A stretch of DNA of 64,000 nucleotides from the NCBI RefSeq assembly GCF_014076845.1, contig NZ_JACGUT010000082.1, forward strand, positions 434,001 to 498,000, read 5' to 3'. Shown here piece after piece: positions 1 to 9,270 of the stretch (positions are counted from its first letter, which is position 1; each line of letters begins with the position of its first letter). Made by a program: the position numbers and the translations under genes. Source of the stretch: Colwellia sp. MB3u-41 (GTDB lineage Bacteria; Pseudomonadota; Gammaproteobacteria; Enterobacterales; Alteromonadaceae). The notes beneath the pieces were generated by a model. The model saw only the letters and a program-made list of their open reading frames with translations. It was not told where the DNA came from and made no database searches.

Positions 1-136
1 CCCTTTCTTGTTTAGTCTTTGCAGCATTTTAGGAAAATTAATTTAATTGATCGGACTTCCCAAATAACGTCGTGTAACGAAAAACTCTGCGTTATCCTTA
101 ACTACATGATCGATTTTTATGCACAACTTATCAGGA

Positions 137-2035
137 CTATGGCAACATTTTAACAGAAAACTGAAAAAGCATTTCTTCAGTAACCGGTTTGCTCATATGA
201 TAACCTTGGCCAATATGGCAACCTTGCTTAGTAAGTAACGCCATTATACTCTCAGATTCAATGCCTTCAGCAACAACCTTAAAGCCAAGGTTAATACCTA
301 CATCGATAATACTTTTAACAATCGCTTTAGATTTTTCATCCTTATGCATACCAAGTACAAAGCTCTTATCTATTTTTAAAAAATCTAACTCCATATCACG
401 TAAATAAGCAAATGAAGAGAATCCCGTACCAAAGTCGTCAATGGCTAACTTAATCTTTTTTGACTTTAATTTATCAATTTTTTCCTGCACTGACTTTATA
501 TCATTAAAAAAAGTTGATTCTGTTAACTCAAGCTCTATCAATGCTGGGTTGATTTTATACTGATCAATAAATTGAAACACTTGTTCAACGAAAAGCGGAT
601 CAGCAAAATCTATTGCTGAAATATTTAATGACATTGGAATGTTAGCTAACGCAGTGTTTTCCCAACTTTTTAATGTTTGGCAAGCTTGGTTTAGTAGCCA
701 ATGGGTAATGTCTCGTATTAAACCGTTTTTCTCTGCTATATGTATAAAACAGTCAGGATAAACAAGTTCATTAGGTGTTTTTTGCCAACGAATAAGCGCT
801 TCGACACCACACAAAGAATTATCTTTTAAACACATTTTGGGTTGATAATGCAGTACAAAATTTTCTTCTTTGATCGCTTCACGTAATTGGCCGTCAATCA
901 TTACGCTATTAAGGGCAATTTTCTCTAATTTTTTATCAAAAAAGTGGTACGTATTCTTCCCTGATTCTTTGGCTTGGTACATTGCCATATCAGCCTTACG
1001 AATAAGTTCTTCCGAGCTAACTGAATCATCAGGCGATAAACTCACCCCGATACTGCACGACATATAGTATTTTTTATCTTTAATATAAAAAGGAACTTTA
1101 CATAACGCTAAAATGCGTTCATTAATTTGAACGACATGTGAAATATTATTTATGTCTTCTAGGATCACGACAAATTCATCCCCTCCTAAACGACCTAAAA
1201 TATCACCCGTCTTTAATGCTGATTTTATACGATTTGCAAATTCTATAAGGTACCGATCGCCTTCTTGATGCCCTGCAGTATCATTAATTTTTTTAAAGTC
1301 ATCTAAATCAATAAATAATAAACCTACCTTTAGGTTATGTCGTTGCCCCATGGCGATGGCATGGTTTAACACATCTAAAATTAATGAACGATTGGGTAAG
1401 TCAGTTAATGCGTCATGGTTAGCTCGATACTTTAACAGTGCTTCATTTTTTCTAACATCAGTGATGTCACGACAACACCAAACTCGACCAAAAAAATCAC
1501 CATCTACAACTTCGGGAACAGAGTAAAACTCGTAAGAACGGTGATCTATGGTCTCAAAGAAGCCATGCACTACCGCTAATTCATTGTCTCTTATTGGCTG
1601 AATATCATTAGAAAAACTATCATGATTTACTAATCTTGCCAGAAATAAATCACAGGTAAGTACTTCGCCGTTATTTAAGCGATCAACATCTAAATCCAAA
1701 AAATCAATGGCTGCTTGGTTAAGTTTTTCGATGATATTATCAGGACTAAAGCTAAAAATAGCTTCTGTACTTGCATTAAATAAAGCATCTTGCTTAGCAA
1801 TAAGCTTTTCTGAATGGCGCTGAATGTTTTCATTTTTTGCGAGATTTTCTTTTAAACTGACATTAATTTCATTGAGTTCAATAGAAGACAGCGTTAGTGT
1901 TCGCTCCATAAATTCACGTTCGTCTTGCTGTTGGGCAAAAATATCGTCAATACCACTAATAAAGTCTTTAATACTTTTATGATCATCATATTCATGTAAA
2001 TGTCTTTTTATCAGACGCTTTAGTAACCTATTCAT
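137..2035 (-). CDS. PAS-GGDEF-EAL cyclic-di-GMP turnover protein
   Basis: This 632-residue cytoplasmic protein should make and/or degrade cyclic di-GMP. No signal peptide or membrane segment is visible. The N-terminus is helical, a PAS-like region covers roughly residues 75-195, a GGDEF domain follows (signature GRLGGDEF) and an EAL domain ends the protein. The EAL set looks complete: GVEALIRW, ELTEST, IDDFGTGFSSF, KIDKSFV and AEGIES. At the inhibitory I-site position the sequence reads KTGD, not RxxD, so classical product inhibition may be absent. The start codon overlaps the end of the upstream FIST gene by 8 bases, which implies translational coupling and suggests that FIST sensing controls this enzyme. 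Both activities are inferred from motifs. Confidence 0.93.
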   Translation of the reverse strand: MNRLLKRLIKRHLHEYDDHKSIKDFISGIDDIFAQQQDEREFMERTLTLSSIELNEINVSLKENLAKNENIQRHSEKLIAKQDALFNASTEAIFSFSPDNIIEKLNQAAIDFLDLDVDRLNNGEVLTCDLFLARLVNHDSFSNDIQPIRDNELAVVHGFFETIDHRSYEFYSVPEVVDGDFFGRVWCCRDITDVRKNEALLKYRANHDALTDLPNRSLILDVLNHAIAMGQRHNLKVGLLFIDLDDFKKINDTAGHQEGDRYLIEFANRIKSALKTGDILGRLGGDEFVVILEDINNISHVVQINERILALCKVPFYIKDKKYYMSCSIGVSLSPDDSVSSEELIRKADMAMYQAKESGKNTYHFFDKKLEKIALNSVMIDGQLREAIKEENFVLHYQPKMCLKDNSLCGVEALIRWQKTPNELVYPDCFIHIAEKNGLIRDITHWLLNQACQTLKSWENTALANIPMSLNISAIDFADPLFVEQVFQFIDQYKINPALIELELTESTFFNDIKSVQEKIDKLKSKKIKLAIDDFGTGFSSFAYLRDMELDFLKIDKSFVLGMHKDEKSKAIVKSIIDVGINLGFKVVAEGIESESIMALLTKQGCHIGQGYHMSKPVTEEMLFQFSVKMLP

Positions 2036-3158
2036 CTGTTTCGCATAGAGTAGTAATGGTCATCGTTTGATTGTGTAATGCACAAGCCTCACTGTTTAAC
2101 ATTGGAGAAAGCTCTCCATAAGAGTAGAAGCCTGTATATGCCCATTTTTCACCCAGAATATCTTTAACAACCTCAACTTCTTCTTCACAGTAATTACCCA
2201 AGACTATTCTTCTACCTACGCAACTGATCAGTATGGCTAAGCCATTACTGTAATTAGCGGGTATTCTACTTAACGCATGCTCTGCAGCGATTTCAGCACC
2301 ATCAATTAAGCTACTAGTATTAGCACGCATTAATTGTACTGTTGCGCCTTCAGGCACATCACCTGCAAACGTCATCGAACCATCTTCTTCATTAATACTC
2401 AAAATGGTTCTTGTCATTCTTTTATTATCAATTTTCAAGACTAGAGGGAATAATAAAGCTGAGGCGGGTAAATCATCTGCGTGTGGACCCAAATATCTTT
2501 TATATAAAGCTAGAGCAGGAAGGTTATCTAATTCATAAAGCACATTACTTTTTGATTTAGTGATAGTTCTGTCAGGGCCAAACGCATCCCATCCACCTAT
2601 GCAACCATAGCCCAACGACAACCTCTCACCATAAAAACCCACTAAAACAATTTGGCCTAATTCAGTCGCACTATTATGCCAGACAAGTGTTTCATTAAAG
2701 TTGGTGCCATCACCTGCTAAGCCTCCTGTAATCAATATATCTTCAGGTAAAGAAGCCTGTAAAGCATTGACCAGTTCAGTACCATTTATTTGATGCCCAT
2801 CTGACAATACCATTACATAGCGAAGCCCTTCTTTATCAAGACCATCAGCAAGATTTTTTACCACTTCAAGTACAGAGCTATTAGTAATTGATGCGCTTTG
2901 AACGGAGATAAAAGAATGGTCAAATTCGATAGCTGTTAAACATAAGCTGTCGTCATAGATTTTTATTCCTTGAATTTCACCTGCTGTTGTACAACCGATA
3001 ATATCTGCTTTGGGGTAGTGGCAGCGTATATCTGCCATTATCGCTTCATTTTTAACAAGGTCTCGGTTCCCAAAAAGTAAAACAAGATTCGCTTTTTCAA
3101 TACTCTCGATGGGACTTTCCCATCTGCCTGAAAGATAAGTGTTTTGATGAAACTTCAT
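2028..3158 (-). CDS. FIST N/C-domain sensory protein
   Basis: A 376-residue protein with the FIST_N layout (LVLLFGN, then DIIGCTTAGEI near residues 53-63) followed by a FIST_C region (RANTSSLIDGAE, then a C-terminal half ending near a GELSP motif). FIST domains are thought to bind small ligands such as amino acids and usually feed signalling output domains. Here the output domain is a separate gene, the PAS-GGDEF-EAL protein that overlaps it by 8 bases, so the pair probably works as a split sensor and effector. There is no signal peptide, so sensing is cytoplasmic. The ligand cannot be told from the sequence. Confidence 0.9.
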   Translation of the reverse strand: MKFHQNTYLSGRWESPIESIEKANLVLLFGNRDLVKNEAIMADIRCHYPKADIIGCTTAGEIQGIKIYDDSLCLTAIEFDHSFISVQSASITNSSVLEVVKNLADGLDKEGLRYVMVLSDGHQINGTELVNALQASLPEDILITGGLAGDGTNFNETLVWHNSATELGQIVLVGFYGERLSLGYGCIGGWDAFGPDRTITKSKSNVLYELDNLPALALYKRYLGPHADDLPASALLFPLVLKIDNKRMTRTILSINEEDGSMTFAGDVPEGATVQLMRANTSSLIDGAEIAAEHALSRIPANYSNGLAILISCVGRRIVLGNYCEEEVEVVKDILGEKWAYTGFYSYGELSPMLNSEACALHNQTMTITTLCETDE

Positions 3159-3971
3159 GCTACGCCTACTAATTAACTATAAAAACGGGTGATATCACAG
3201 TACTACAAACACCGATAAAATGTTTCATACTGACGCGTTAGATGTTGCGCCTAATCATTTGTATAAACTGATATTATTTCATATGACTCCTTTTAACTAT
3301 AGCAAACAAACTTAATAGGATAATTTTTTATTTTCAGTAAAATTTATTGATACGTTCACCGATATTAAAGGCCTATATAACTTTGGGCGAGTGATTTACT
3401 TTTACTGGACTGCAATATGCTTAATATTTAGTTGGTTTTCATTAAATGTTCATGAGGAATTTTTATAAGTTTTAGGGGGTTTATCAGCTTGTAATAGGAA
3501 AATATGGATTCTATTCTTGTGACCATCACCATATCATTGGCCATTGCTGATAATAAAGAAGATTTATCATTAGGGATTCCCTATTAAGTGAGCAATGCAG
3601 TTTCTTTTAATCTTTTTCATTGCCTATTTATTACTTATTTATGCACCTAAAGATCTCATGGTTTGGTGTGAACTAAACCATTATATTGTTCCATTTTGAT
3701 CTCCCCCCTGTGAAATAAGTTAGTGTTTTTATAACCACTATTTTAAACTGACACGAAGGGAGAGTCCTATATGATTTCCCGTGGCACTTGAGAATAGAAT
3801 TCATTTAATTTCTACTTACTTTTTTCTCGAAGGATATTACCGTTAACTACATGAGTGATACCCACTTTATACCCCTGCCAACTCACGACTAAAGTTAACC
3901 AACTGAATATTAAATAATTTACTGGCTTATTTAGTATTCATAACGCTTTATCAGTTTTCAAAGCAATCCTA
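3159..3971. other. intergenic region without recognisable gene
   Basis: AT-rich, stop-dense DNA between the FIST gene and the IS91-type remnant. No ORF with family-like sequence, no RNA gene and no clear repeat was found. It may be further decayed accessory DNA. Confidence 0.5.
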
Positions 3972-4299
3972 GTTCAGAAGTATATTTTTCCAAAGAGTAA
4001 ATATAGAGCAGAGCTATCGCCCAATGAAGCTAAACAAGAAAAGCAGAAGGTGCACGAAAATAGGATGACGCTACCAAAAAATACCCGTCAATAACTTGGG
4101 CGCAAAAATTCAAATGAGCTTTTAACATCAATATTGAAACCTTTCAGCAATCTGTATGGCGGTTAAAGTTATAGCGAGTAGCGAGGATTCTTTGGCAATC
4201 AAAAAGATCCTCTGTTACCTAAATACAAAACATAATGAATTACCCAAATTATTGCCCACACAAAGTAGAACAACGCCTCAGATAAGTCTGTTTGAATAA
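3972..4299 (+). pseudogene. remnant of an IS91-type transposase C-terminus
   Basis: Three reading frames joined end to end read like the C-terminus of the IS91/IS801-type Y2 transposase family. Frame one gives PKSKYRAELSP. The next gives ITWAQKFK, an in-frame TGA at 4115-4117, then AFNINIETF. The third gives AVKVIAS...IKKIL followed by an ending of PQISLFE and a stop. Family members carry a closely similar order (NSKYRA, MTWAQRLKRVFNIDIE, CGGAVKVIA, a proline-rich tail ending in LF). Two frameshifts and one stop make it non-functional, and the catalytic N-terminal two-thirds is missing. The match to the family is from memory of conserved motifs. Confidence 0.72.
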
Positions 4300-4728
4300 A
4301 AATAATAAACCATCATAAGCAAAAGCAATATTCAAAACTATGTTACACATAGTAGGAGGCGCTTGTTTTAAATTCTAAATAATGTAAAAACAGTTTAATA
4401 AGCGATAAATCGCCAATTTACACTCCCCCAAGGATATAAAAGATATATCAATATGGAAAATAGATATCGTCATTTTATTTTTCATTATATTAAGTACTTA
4501 GAAAATTAATATAAGAACAATAATCAATAAAATTGCTGATAATGATAGATAAAACTATTGATTGATGAGGTTGGAACGCTCTATAGTTAAAATGTGTAAA
4601 TATTCTTTTAACCTTAACACAACTGAATTAATGTCTTTATCTAAAGAGCAGGCGAGGCAGCTAATAACACTTATCAATTTGGCGAGCTGGTTTAAAAAAT
4701 ATATTATTGCTTGTCTATTACTGAGCAC
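4300..4728. other. intergenic region without recognisable gene
   Basis: AT-rich sequence downstream of the Rrf2 regulator and the transposase remnant. The open frame crossing 4562-4975 runs antisense to the regulator and has no family-like features, so nothing is called here. Confidence 0.5.
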
Positions 4729-5187
4729 TTATTCGTTTTGGTCACAGACCTCTATGAATGTTGACTTCAGGCGTTTAACATCCATAGGCTCTTGCCCCAT
4801 TGCATCCAGTGTTACGTTGTGCAACGCATTGGAAATCAAACGATTAACGATATTCCAATTTCCTTGTAATCCACACGTATCTGCCAATTCACAATCACCG
4901 CCATCCGACTTAACACACTCTGTTAATGCAATAGGCCCATCGATGGCTTCAATCACTTCTGCAATCGATATTTGATCAGATTGACTACTGAGTTTATAAC
5001 CCCCATGAGATCCCCTAACTGATTCCACTAAATTGTTATGGATGAGTGACCGCATCAATTTACGCACGGTAGGTAGAGATAATGTCGTTAACTGACACAA
5101 TCTGTCTAGTGTAATTAGCTCATCGCGACCACACATTTTTAATACCACCAACAGCGCATAATCGGCCATGCGGCTAATTCTTATCAT
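4729..5187 (-). CDS. Rrf2-family Fe-S-responsive regulator of the suf operon
   Basis: A 152-residue winged-helix protein of the Rrf2/IscR family, most like the regulator found beside SUF operons. The DNA-binding helices lie in residues 1-65 (RMADYALLV, LSLPTVRKLMRSL, GSHGGYKL). Three cysteines at 91, 99 and 105 have the spacing used by IscR-type proteins to bind a [2Fe-2S] cluster. It diverges from sufB with 448 bases between the start codons, and that spacer contains TACT...AGTA palindromes that are plausible operators. The likely job is to sense Fe-S status and repress or activate suf. Assignment to the SUF-regulator subgroup rests on context and cysteine spacing. Confidence 0.9.
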   Translation of the reverse strand: MIRISRMADYALLVVLKMCGRDELITLDRLCQLTTLSLPTVRKLMRSLIHNNLVESVRGSHGGYKLSSQSDQISIAEVIEAIDGPIALTECVKSDGGDCELADTCGLQGNWNIVNRLISNALHNVTLDAMGQEPMDVKRLKSTFIEVCDQNE

Positions 5188-5236
5188 AAGTATTCTCTTG
5201 AAAATTTACTCACCTCATCTGGTCAGTAATTATATT

Positions 5237-5244
5237 TACTAGTA
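5237..5244. promoter_or_regulatory. TACTAGTA palindrome next to the Rrf2 gene
   Basis: An 8-base perfect palindrome lies 49 bases upstream of the regulator start. It has the same TACT/AGTA half-sites as the two larger palindromes before sufB, so it may be an autoregulatory operator. The site is short and the call is weak. Confidence 0.3.
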
Positions 5245-5417
5245 TACCTCAATAGTATTCCTTTTTATTCCTTAAACCACTCAGTAAATTAGATAAACGC
5301 TAAGATACTTCTGAAATAAAACTAAAAAATGGACGTTGCAACATTTTCTATAATATATAAAACAAAGGTTAAGCGTTATCTCACCAAGTAAACATCCCAC
5401 TCTCCCAAACAACAATA

Positions 5418-5434
5418 AATACTAATTTAGTATT
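5418..5434. promoter_or_regulatory. 17-base perfect palindrome, candidate suf operator
   Basis: AATACTAATTTAGTATT is a perfect inverted repeat with 8-base arms around one central base, about 200 bases before the sufB start. Its centre is 51 bases, close to five helical turns, from that of a second related palindrome at 5471-5483. Together with the neighbouring Rrf2 gene this suggests a paired operator. Binding is inferred. Confidence 0.5.
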
Positions 5435-5470
5435 GTATTAAATTTACGTGTAATATAAACTGACATACAT

Positions 5471-5483
5471 TACTAAATCAGTA
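5471..5483. promoter_or_regulatory. second TACT-N5-AGTA site, candidate suf operator
   Basis: TACTAAATCAGTA is an imperfect palindrome sharing half-sites with the perfect palindrome at 5418-5434. It lies about 150 bases before sufB. The repeated motif and spacing suggest cooperative binding by the adjacent Rrf2 regulator. Confidence 0.45.
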
Positions 5484-5635
5484 TTCTTTATGGTGTTAGC
5501 GTTTCACAAAATACAATCGAGATCATCTACGCGTCTAAATAACCGTTAAAGATAGATCCATGCCAAATTAGTGTTTTTTAGGATTTGGTCTGTAACACCG
5601 TACTTTGCAAACCTATAGAAAGAGAGTTAATCATT

Positions 5636-7078
5636 ATGAGCGAAAGCAATGTTATTGATGAGCGTATTAATTCCAGCTATGACGCGGGTTTTATCACCGA
5701 TGTTGAAATGCAAACATTTGATCCTGGGTTAAATGAAAATGTCATACGAAAAATATCAGCCAAAAAAAATGAACCAGAATACATGTTGGAATGGCGTTTA
5801 AAGGCCTACAAACAGTGGCTAGAGATGGAACGTCCAGAATGGGCGCAAGTCAATTACCCTGAAATTGACTTTGAAGCTATTGCCTACTATTCCAGTCCCA
5901 AAAGTCAGGATGATGCACCTAAAAGTTTGGCAGAAGTTGACCCTGAACTGCTTCGCACCTACGAAAAATTAGGCATTCCATTGCATGAACAAGAAATGCT
6001 GGCTGGTGTCGCCGTTGATATAGTATTTGATAGTGTTTCTATTATTACCACCTTTAAAGAAAAGCTTGCTGAGTCTGGCGTGATTTTCTGTTCACTGTCA
6101 GAAGCAATCATCGAACATCCTGAATTAATTAAAAAATACCTGGGCTCTGTGGTGCCCGTTAAAGATAATTATTATGCCGCTTTAAACTGTTCGGTATTTA
6201 GTGACGGTTCGTTTGTTTATATACCTAAGGGGGTTAGGTGTCCGATGGAGTTGTCGACCTACTTCCGGATTAATGAGATGAACACGGGTCAGTTTGAACG
6301 TACCTTGATTATTGCTGATGAAGGTAGCTATGTGAGCTATCTTGAAGGTTGTACAGCCCCATCACGAGACGAAAATCAGCTGCACGGAGCAGTGGTTGAG
6401 TTAGTCGCACTAGAAGGCGCGCAAATTAAATATTCTACTGTTCAAAACTGGTATCCCGGGGATGAAAACGGTAAAGGAGGTATCTATAATTTTGTCACCA
6501 AACGCGGTATCTGCCATACCAACGCAAAAATATCATGGACTCAAGTAGAAACAGGCTCCGCCATCACATGGAAGTACCCGAGCGTAATATTAATGGGCGA
6601 TAACAGTGTGGGTGAGTTTTATTCTGTGGCCTTAACCCGAAACGCACAACAAGCGGATACTGGGACCAAGATGATCCATCTAGGTCGTAATACTCGCAGT
6701 ACTATTATTTCAAAAGGCATTTCAGCGGGCAAAGGATCTAATACCTATCGAGGATTAGTCAATATATCACCAAAAGCAGAAGGTGCACGTAATTTCACCC
6801 AATGTGATTCACTCTTAATCGGTGATAAATGTGCTGCACATACCTTCCCCTATATTGTTAGCAAAAATCCAAGTGCGATTGTCGAACATGAAGCGACAAC
6901 ATCAAAAGTCAGTGAGGATCAGTTATTCCTATGCCAACAACGCGGTATCGATCCTGAAAAAGCGGTATCCATGATTGTTAATGGTTTTTGTAAATCAGTT
7001 TTCAAAGAGTTGCCAATGGAGTTTGCTGTTGAAGCGGGGAAACTATTAGAGATCAGCTTAGAAGGTGCCGTTGGATAA
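5636..7078 (+). CDS. sufB: SufB, Fe-S scaffold subunit of SufBCD
   Basis: SufB of 480 residues, the core scaffold on which SufBC2D assembles Fe-S clusters in the cytosol. The family blocks are clear: [49 protein letters not shown] and [11 protein letters not shown], with the conserved cysteine in the last. The frame is open from a TTG at 5585, but the ATG at 5636 preceded by AAAGAGAG gives the usual family length and is preferred. It opens the long suf operon and is followed by sufC after 91 bases. Confidence 0.97.
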   Translation: MSESNVIDERINSSYDAGFITDVEMQTFDPGLNENVIRKISAKKNEPEYMLEWRLKAYKQWLEMERPEWAQVNYPEIDFEAIAYYSSPKSQDDAPKSLAEVDPELLRTYEKLGIPLHEQEMLAGVAVDIVFDSVSIITTFKEKLAESGVIFCSLSEAIIEHPELIKKYLGSVVPVKDNYYAALNCSVFSDGSFVYIPKGVRCPMELSTYFRINEMNTGQFERTLIIADEGSYVSYLEGCTAPSRDENQLHGAVVELVALEGAQIKYSTVQNWYPGDENGKGGIYNFVTKRGICHTNAKISWTQVETGSAITWKYPSVILMGDNSVGEFYSVALTRNAQQADTGTKMIHLGRNTRSTIISKGISAGKGSNTYRGLVNISPKAEGARNFTQCDSLLIGDKCAAHTFPYIVSKNPSAIVEHEATTSKVSEDQLFLCQQRGIDPEKAVSMIVNGFCKSVFKELPMEFAVEAGKLLEISLEGAVG

Positions 7079-7169
7079 TGCGCGTCGAAGGATCAAAAAA
7101 TTCATGAAACAGACATCAGTCGTATTACCACACTGATAAAACTTGATTAAAAGATAATAAGGTCAATAG

Positions 7170-7943
7170 ATGCTAAACGTTAAAAATTTAAAAGCCAAGA
7201 TTGATGGAAAAGAGATCCTCAAAGGGTTAAATATTGAGGTTAAACCTGGTGAAGTTCACGCCATTATGGGACCTAATGGGAGCGGAAAAAGCACGCTATC
7301 CAATGTACTAGCAGGTCGTGATAACTATGATGCGACCGATGGCACCGTCATGTTTGAAGGCAAAGACTTATTAACACTTTTGCCTGAAGACCGTGCACGG
7401 GAAGGTATTTTCCTTGCCTTTCAGTACCCGGTTGAAATCCCGGGAGTCAGTAACCTTGAGTTTTTAAAAACATCCCTTGAGTGTCTCCATACATATCAAA
7501 AAAAGCCTCTTTTGAGTGCGGTAGAGTTTATGAAGCTGGCGCGTGAGAAATGTCGACTGGTTGATTTAGATACTGGCTTTTTAAAGCGTGGTGTGAATGA
7601 AGGTTTTTCAGGTGGTGAGAAAAAACGCAATGAAATTATGCAGATGCTGATGTTAGAGCCAAAGTTATGCCTACTTGATGAAACCGATTCAGGTTTAGAT
7701 ATCGATGCACTTAAAGTAGTGGCTGATGGGATCAATCAGTTACGCAGTCCCGATCGTTCCTTTATCTTGATCACTCATTACCAACGATTATTAGATTACG
7801 TGCAACCTGATTTTGTACATGTATTGGCCGACGGAAAAATCATTAAATCTGGTGGAAGTGAGCTGGCGTTAGAGTTAGAAGAAAAAGGCTACAGTTGGTT
7901 AGAAAGTGGAACTGAGCAATCAGCAAATCCACTTAAGGTTTAA
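7170..7943 (+). CDS. sufC: SufC, ATPase subunit of SufBCD
   Basis: A 257-residue ABC-type ATPase that energises the SufBCD scaffold. It is cytosolic and not a transporter. It carries Walker A GPNGSGKST, the signature GFSGGEKKR, Walker B LCLLDETDSGLD and the H-loop LITHYQR, all characteristic of SufC. It sits between sufB and sufD and ends 2 bases before the sufD start, so translation is probably coupled. Length is normal for the family and no defect is visible. Confidence 0.97.
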   Translation: MLNVKNLKAKIDGKEILKGLNIEVKPGEVHAIMGPNGSGKSTLSNVLAGRDNYDATDGTVMFEGKDLLTLLPEDRAREGIFLAFQYPVEIPGVSNLEFLKTSLECLHTYQKKPLLSAVEFMKLAREKCRLVDLDTGFLKRGVNEGFSGGEKKRNEIMQMLMLEPKLCLLDETDSGLDIDALKVVADGINQLRSPDRSFILITHYQRLLDYVQPDFVHVLADGKIIKSGGSELALELEEKGYSWLESGTEQSANPLKV

Positions 7944-7945
7944 CC

Positions 7946-9268
7946 ATGAATAATCTACAGCAAATAACGACTGACTTTAGCAACGAGCATACCTCTCAAA
8001 AAAATCTGTGGTTACAAGGTATTCGTGATGCGGCAAGTGAACGCTTAAAAGCGCTGCAATTACCAACCCAAAAAACCGAAGATTGGAAATATCTTAAACT
8101 TGAAGAATTGTTAGCTGATGAGCAACTTGACGTACAAAGTATGCAAGTACGCAATTCAAAAAGTGACGACGACATTGATGAATTACTTTCGCAGTCTTTA
8201 ATAAAGGACCTTAATGCGTATCGTTTAGTTTTTGTCAACGGTGTGTTTGTGAATGGATTATCACACCTTGATAGTAACCCTTACAGCACTTTATTCTCTG
8301 AGGCTAATACTGCTCAGCAGCAACTCATTGTTGATCATTTAGATACCAGTCATAACTACTACCACGACTATTTTTCTAGCCTGAACAGTGCGCAACTTGA
8401 AGATGGTTTACTTATCCATATCCCAGAGCATTGTGAGGTCGACAAGCCCTTTTACATCGTAAATCTGACACAAGGTGATCAGCCAAAAACAAACATGATG
8501 CGATTATTAATTATTGCTGAAACCGGCAGTAAAGCGACAATAATCGAGCATGAAGACGCACCACTCAAACACACGTCAATGGTTAATACTGTGATTGAAT
8601 GTTTTGTAAATGACAAGGCGCATATCACCCATAGCCGACTGCAACTTGATGAGAGTGTCACGAGCATATGCAATCATCGTGTAAAACAAGGGCATCATAG
8701 CACTTATCAACAACATCAAATTAGCCTTGCCTCTAAATTGAAACGTAATGATCTTACGGTGTCCTTGCAGGGAGAGTATGCGAGTAATGATATTCGAGGC
8801 AGTTTTTACGGTCGCCATCAACAAACCATTGATAACCATATTTGTATGCAACATATCGCGCCAAATTGTAGCAGCAATGAAGTATTTCGAGGTTTAGTGG
8901 ATGACCAAGCTAATGCTGTCTTCAATGGCCGCATTCATATTCATCCAAACGCTCAAAAAACATTGGCCGAGCTCAGTAACAAAAACTTATTACTTTCAAG
9001 CACTGCCACCATCAATACTAAACCTGAACTAGAGATTTATGCTGATGATGTGAGATGTTCACACGGTGCCACAGTGGGTCAAATCAATAGTGAAGCATTA
9101 TTTTATTTACAATCTAGGGGTATTCCAAGGGTCGAAGCTAAACGTCTATTGAGCCTGGCTTTTATTGCCGAAATAGTCGAACAACTACCACACAATAGTG
9201 TGCGAGAGTTTGTTACACAGCGTTCATCTAGCTTACTTTCCTCATTACACCACGAAGGAGAAAGATAA
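7946..9268 (+). CDS. sufD: SufD, scaffold subunit of SufBCD
   Basis: A 440-residue SufD that pairs with SufB in the SufBC2D complex and is linked to iron entry. The N-terminus has the family feature KTEDWKYLKLEELL. The beta-helix core and C-terminus show FNGRIHIHPNAQKT, EIYADDVRCSHGATVGQ and LFYLQSRGIPRVEAKRLL. The conserved histidine of CSHGA is present. The gene lies 2 bases after sufC and 2 bases before sufS, which fixes it in the operon. Confidence 0.96.
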   Translation: MNNLQQITTDFSNEHTSQKNLWLQGIRDAASERLKALQLPTQKTEDWKYLKLEELLADEQLDVQSMQVRNSKSDDDIDELLSQSLIKDLNAYRLVFVNGVFVNGLSHLDSNPYSTLFSEANTAQQQLIVDHLDTSHNYYHDYFSSLNSAQLEDGLLIHIPEHCEVDKPFYIVNLTQGDQPKTNMMRLLIIAETGSKATIIEHEDAPLKHTSMVNTVIECFVNDKAHITHSRLQLDESVTSICNHRVKQGHHSTYQQHQISLASKLKRNDLTVSLQGEYASNDIRGSFYGRHQQTIDNHICMQHIAPNCSSNEVFRGLVDDQANAVFNGRIHIHPNAQKTLAELSNKNLLLSSTATINTKPELEIYADDVRCSHGATVGQINSEALFYLQSRGIPRVEAKRLLSLAFIAEIVEQLPHNSVREFVTQRSSSLLSSLHHEGER

Positions 9269-9270
9269 CG

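Noticed and set aside
4562-4975. Open frame of 137 codons on the plus strand
   Set aside because: It runs antisense through the Rrf2 regulator, whose motifs are clear; the peptide shows no family feature.
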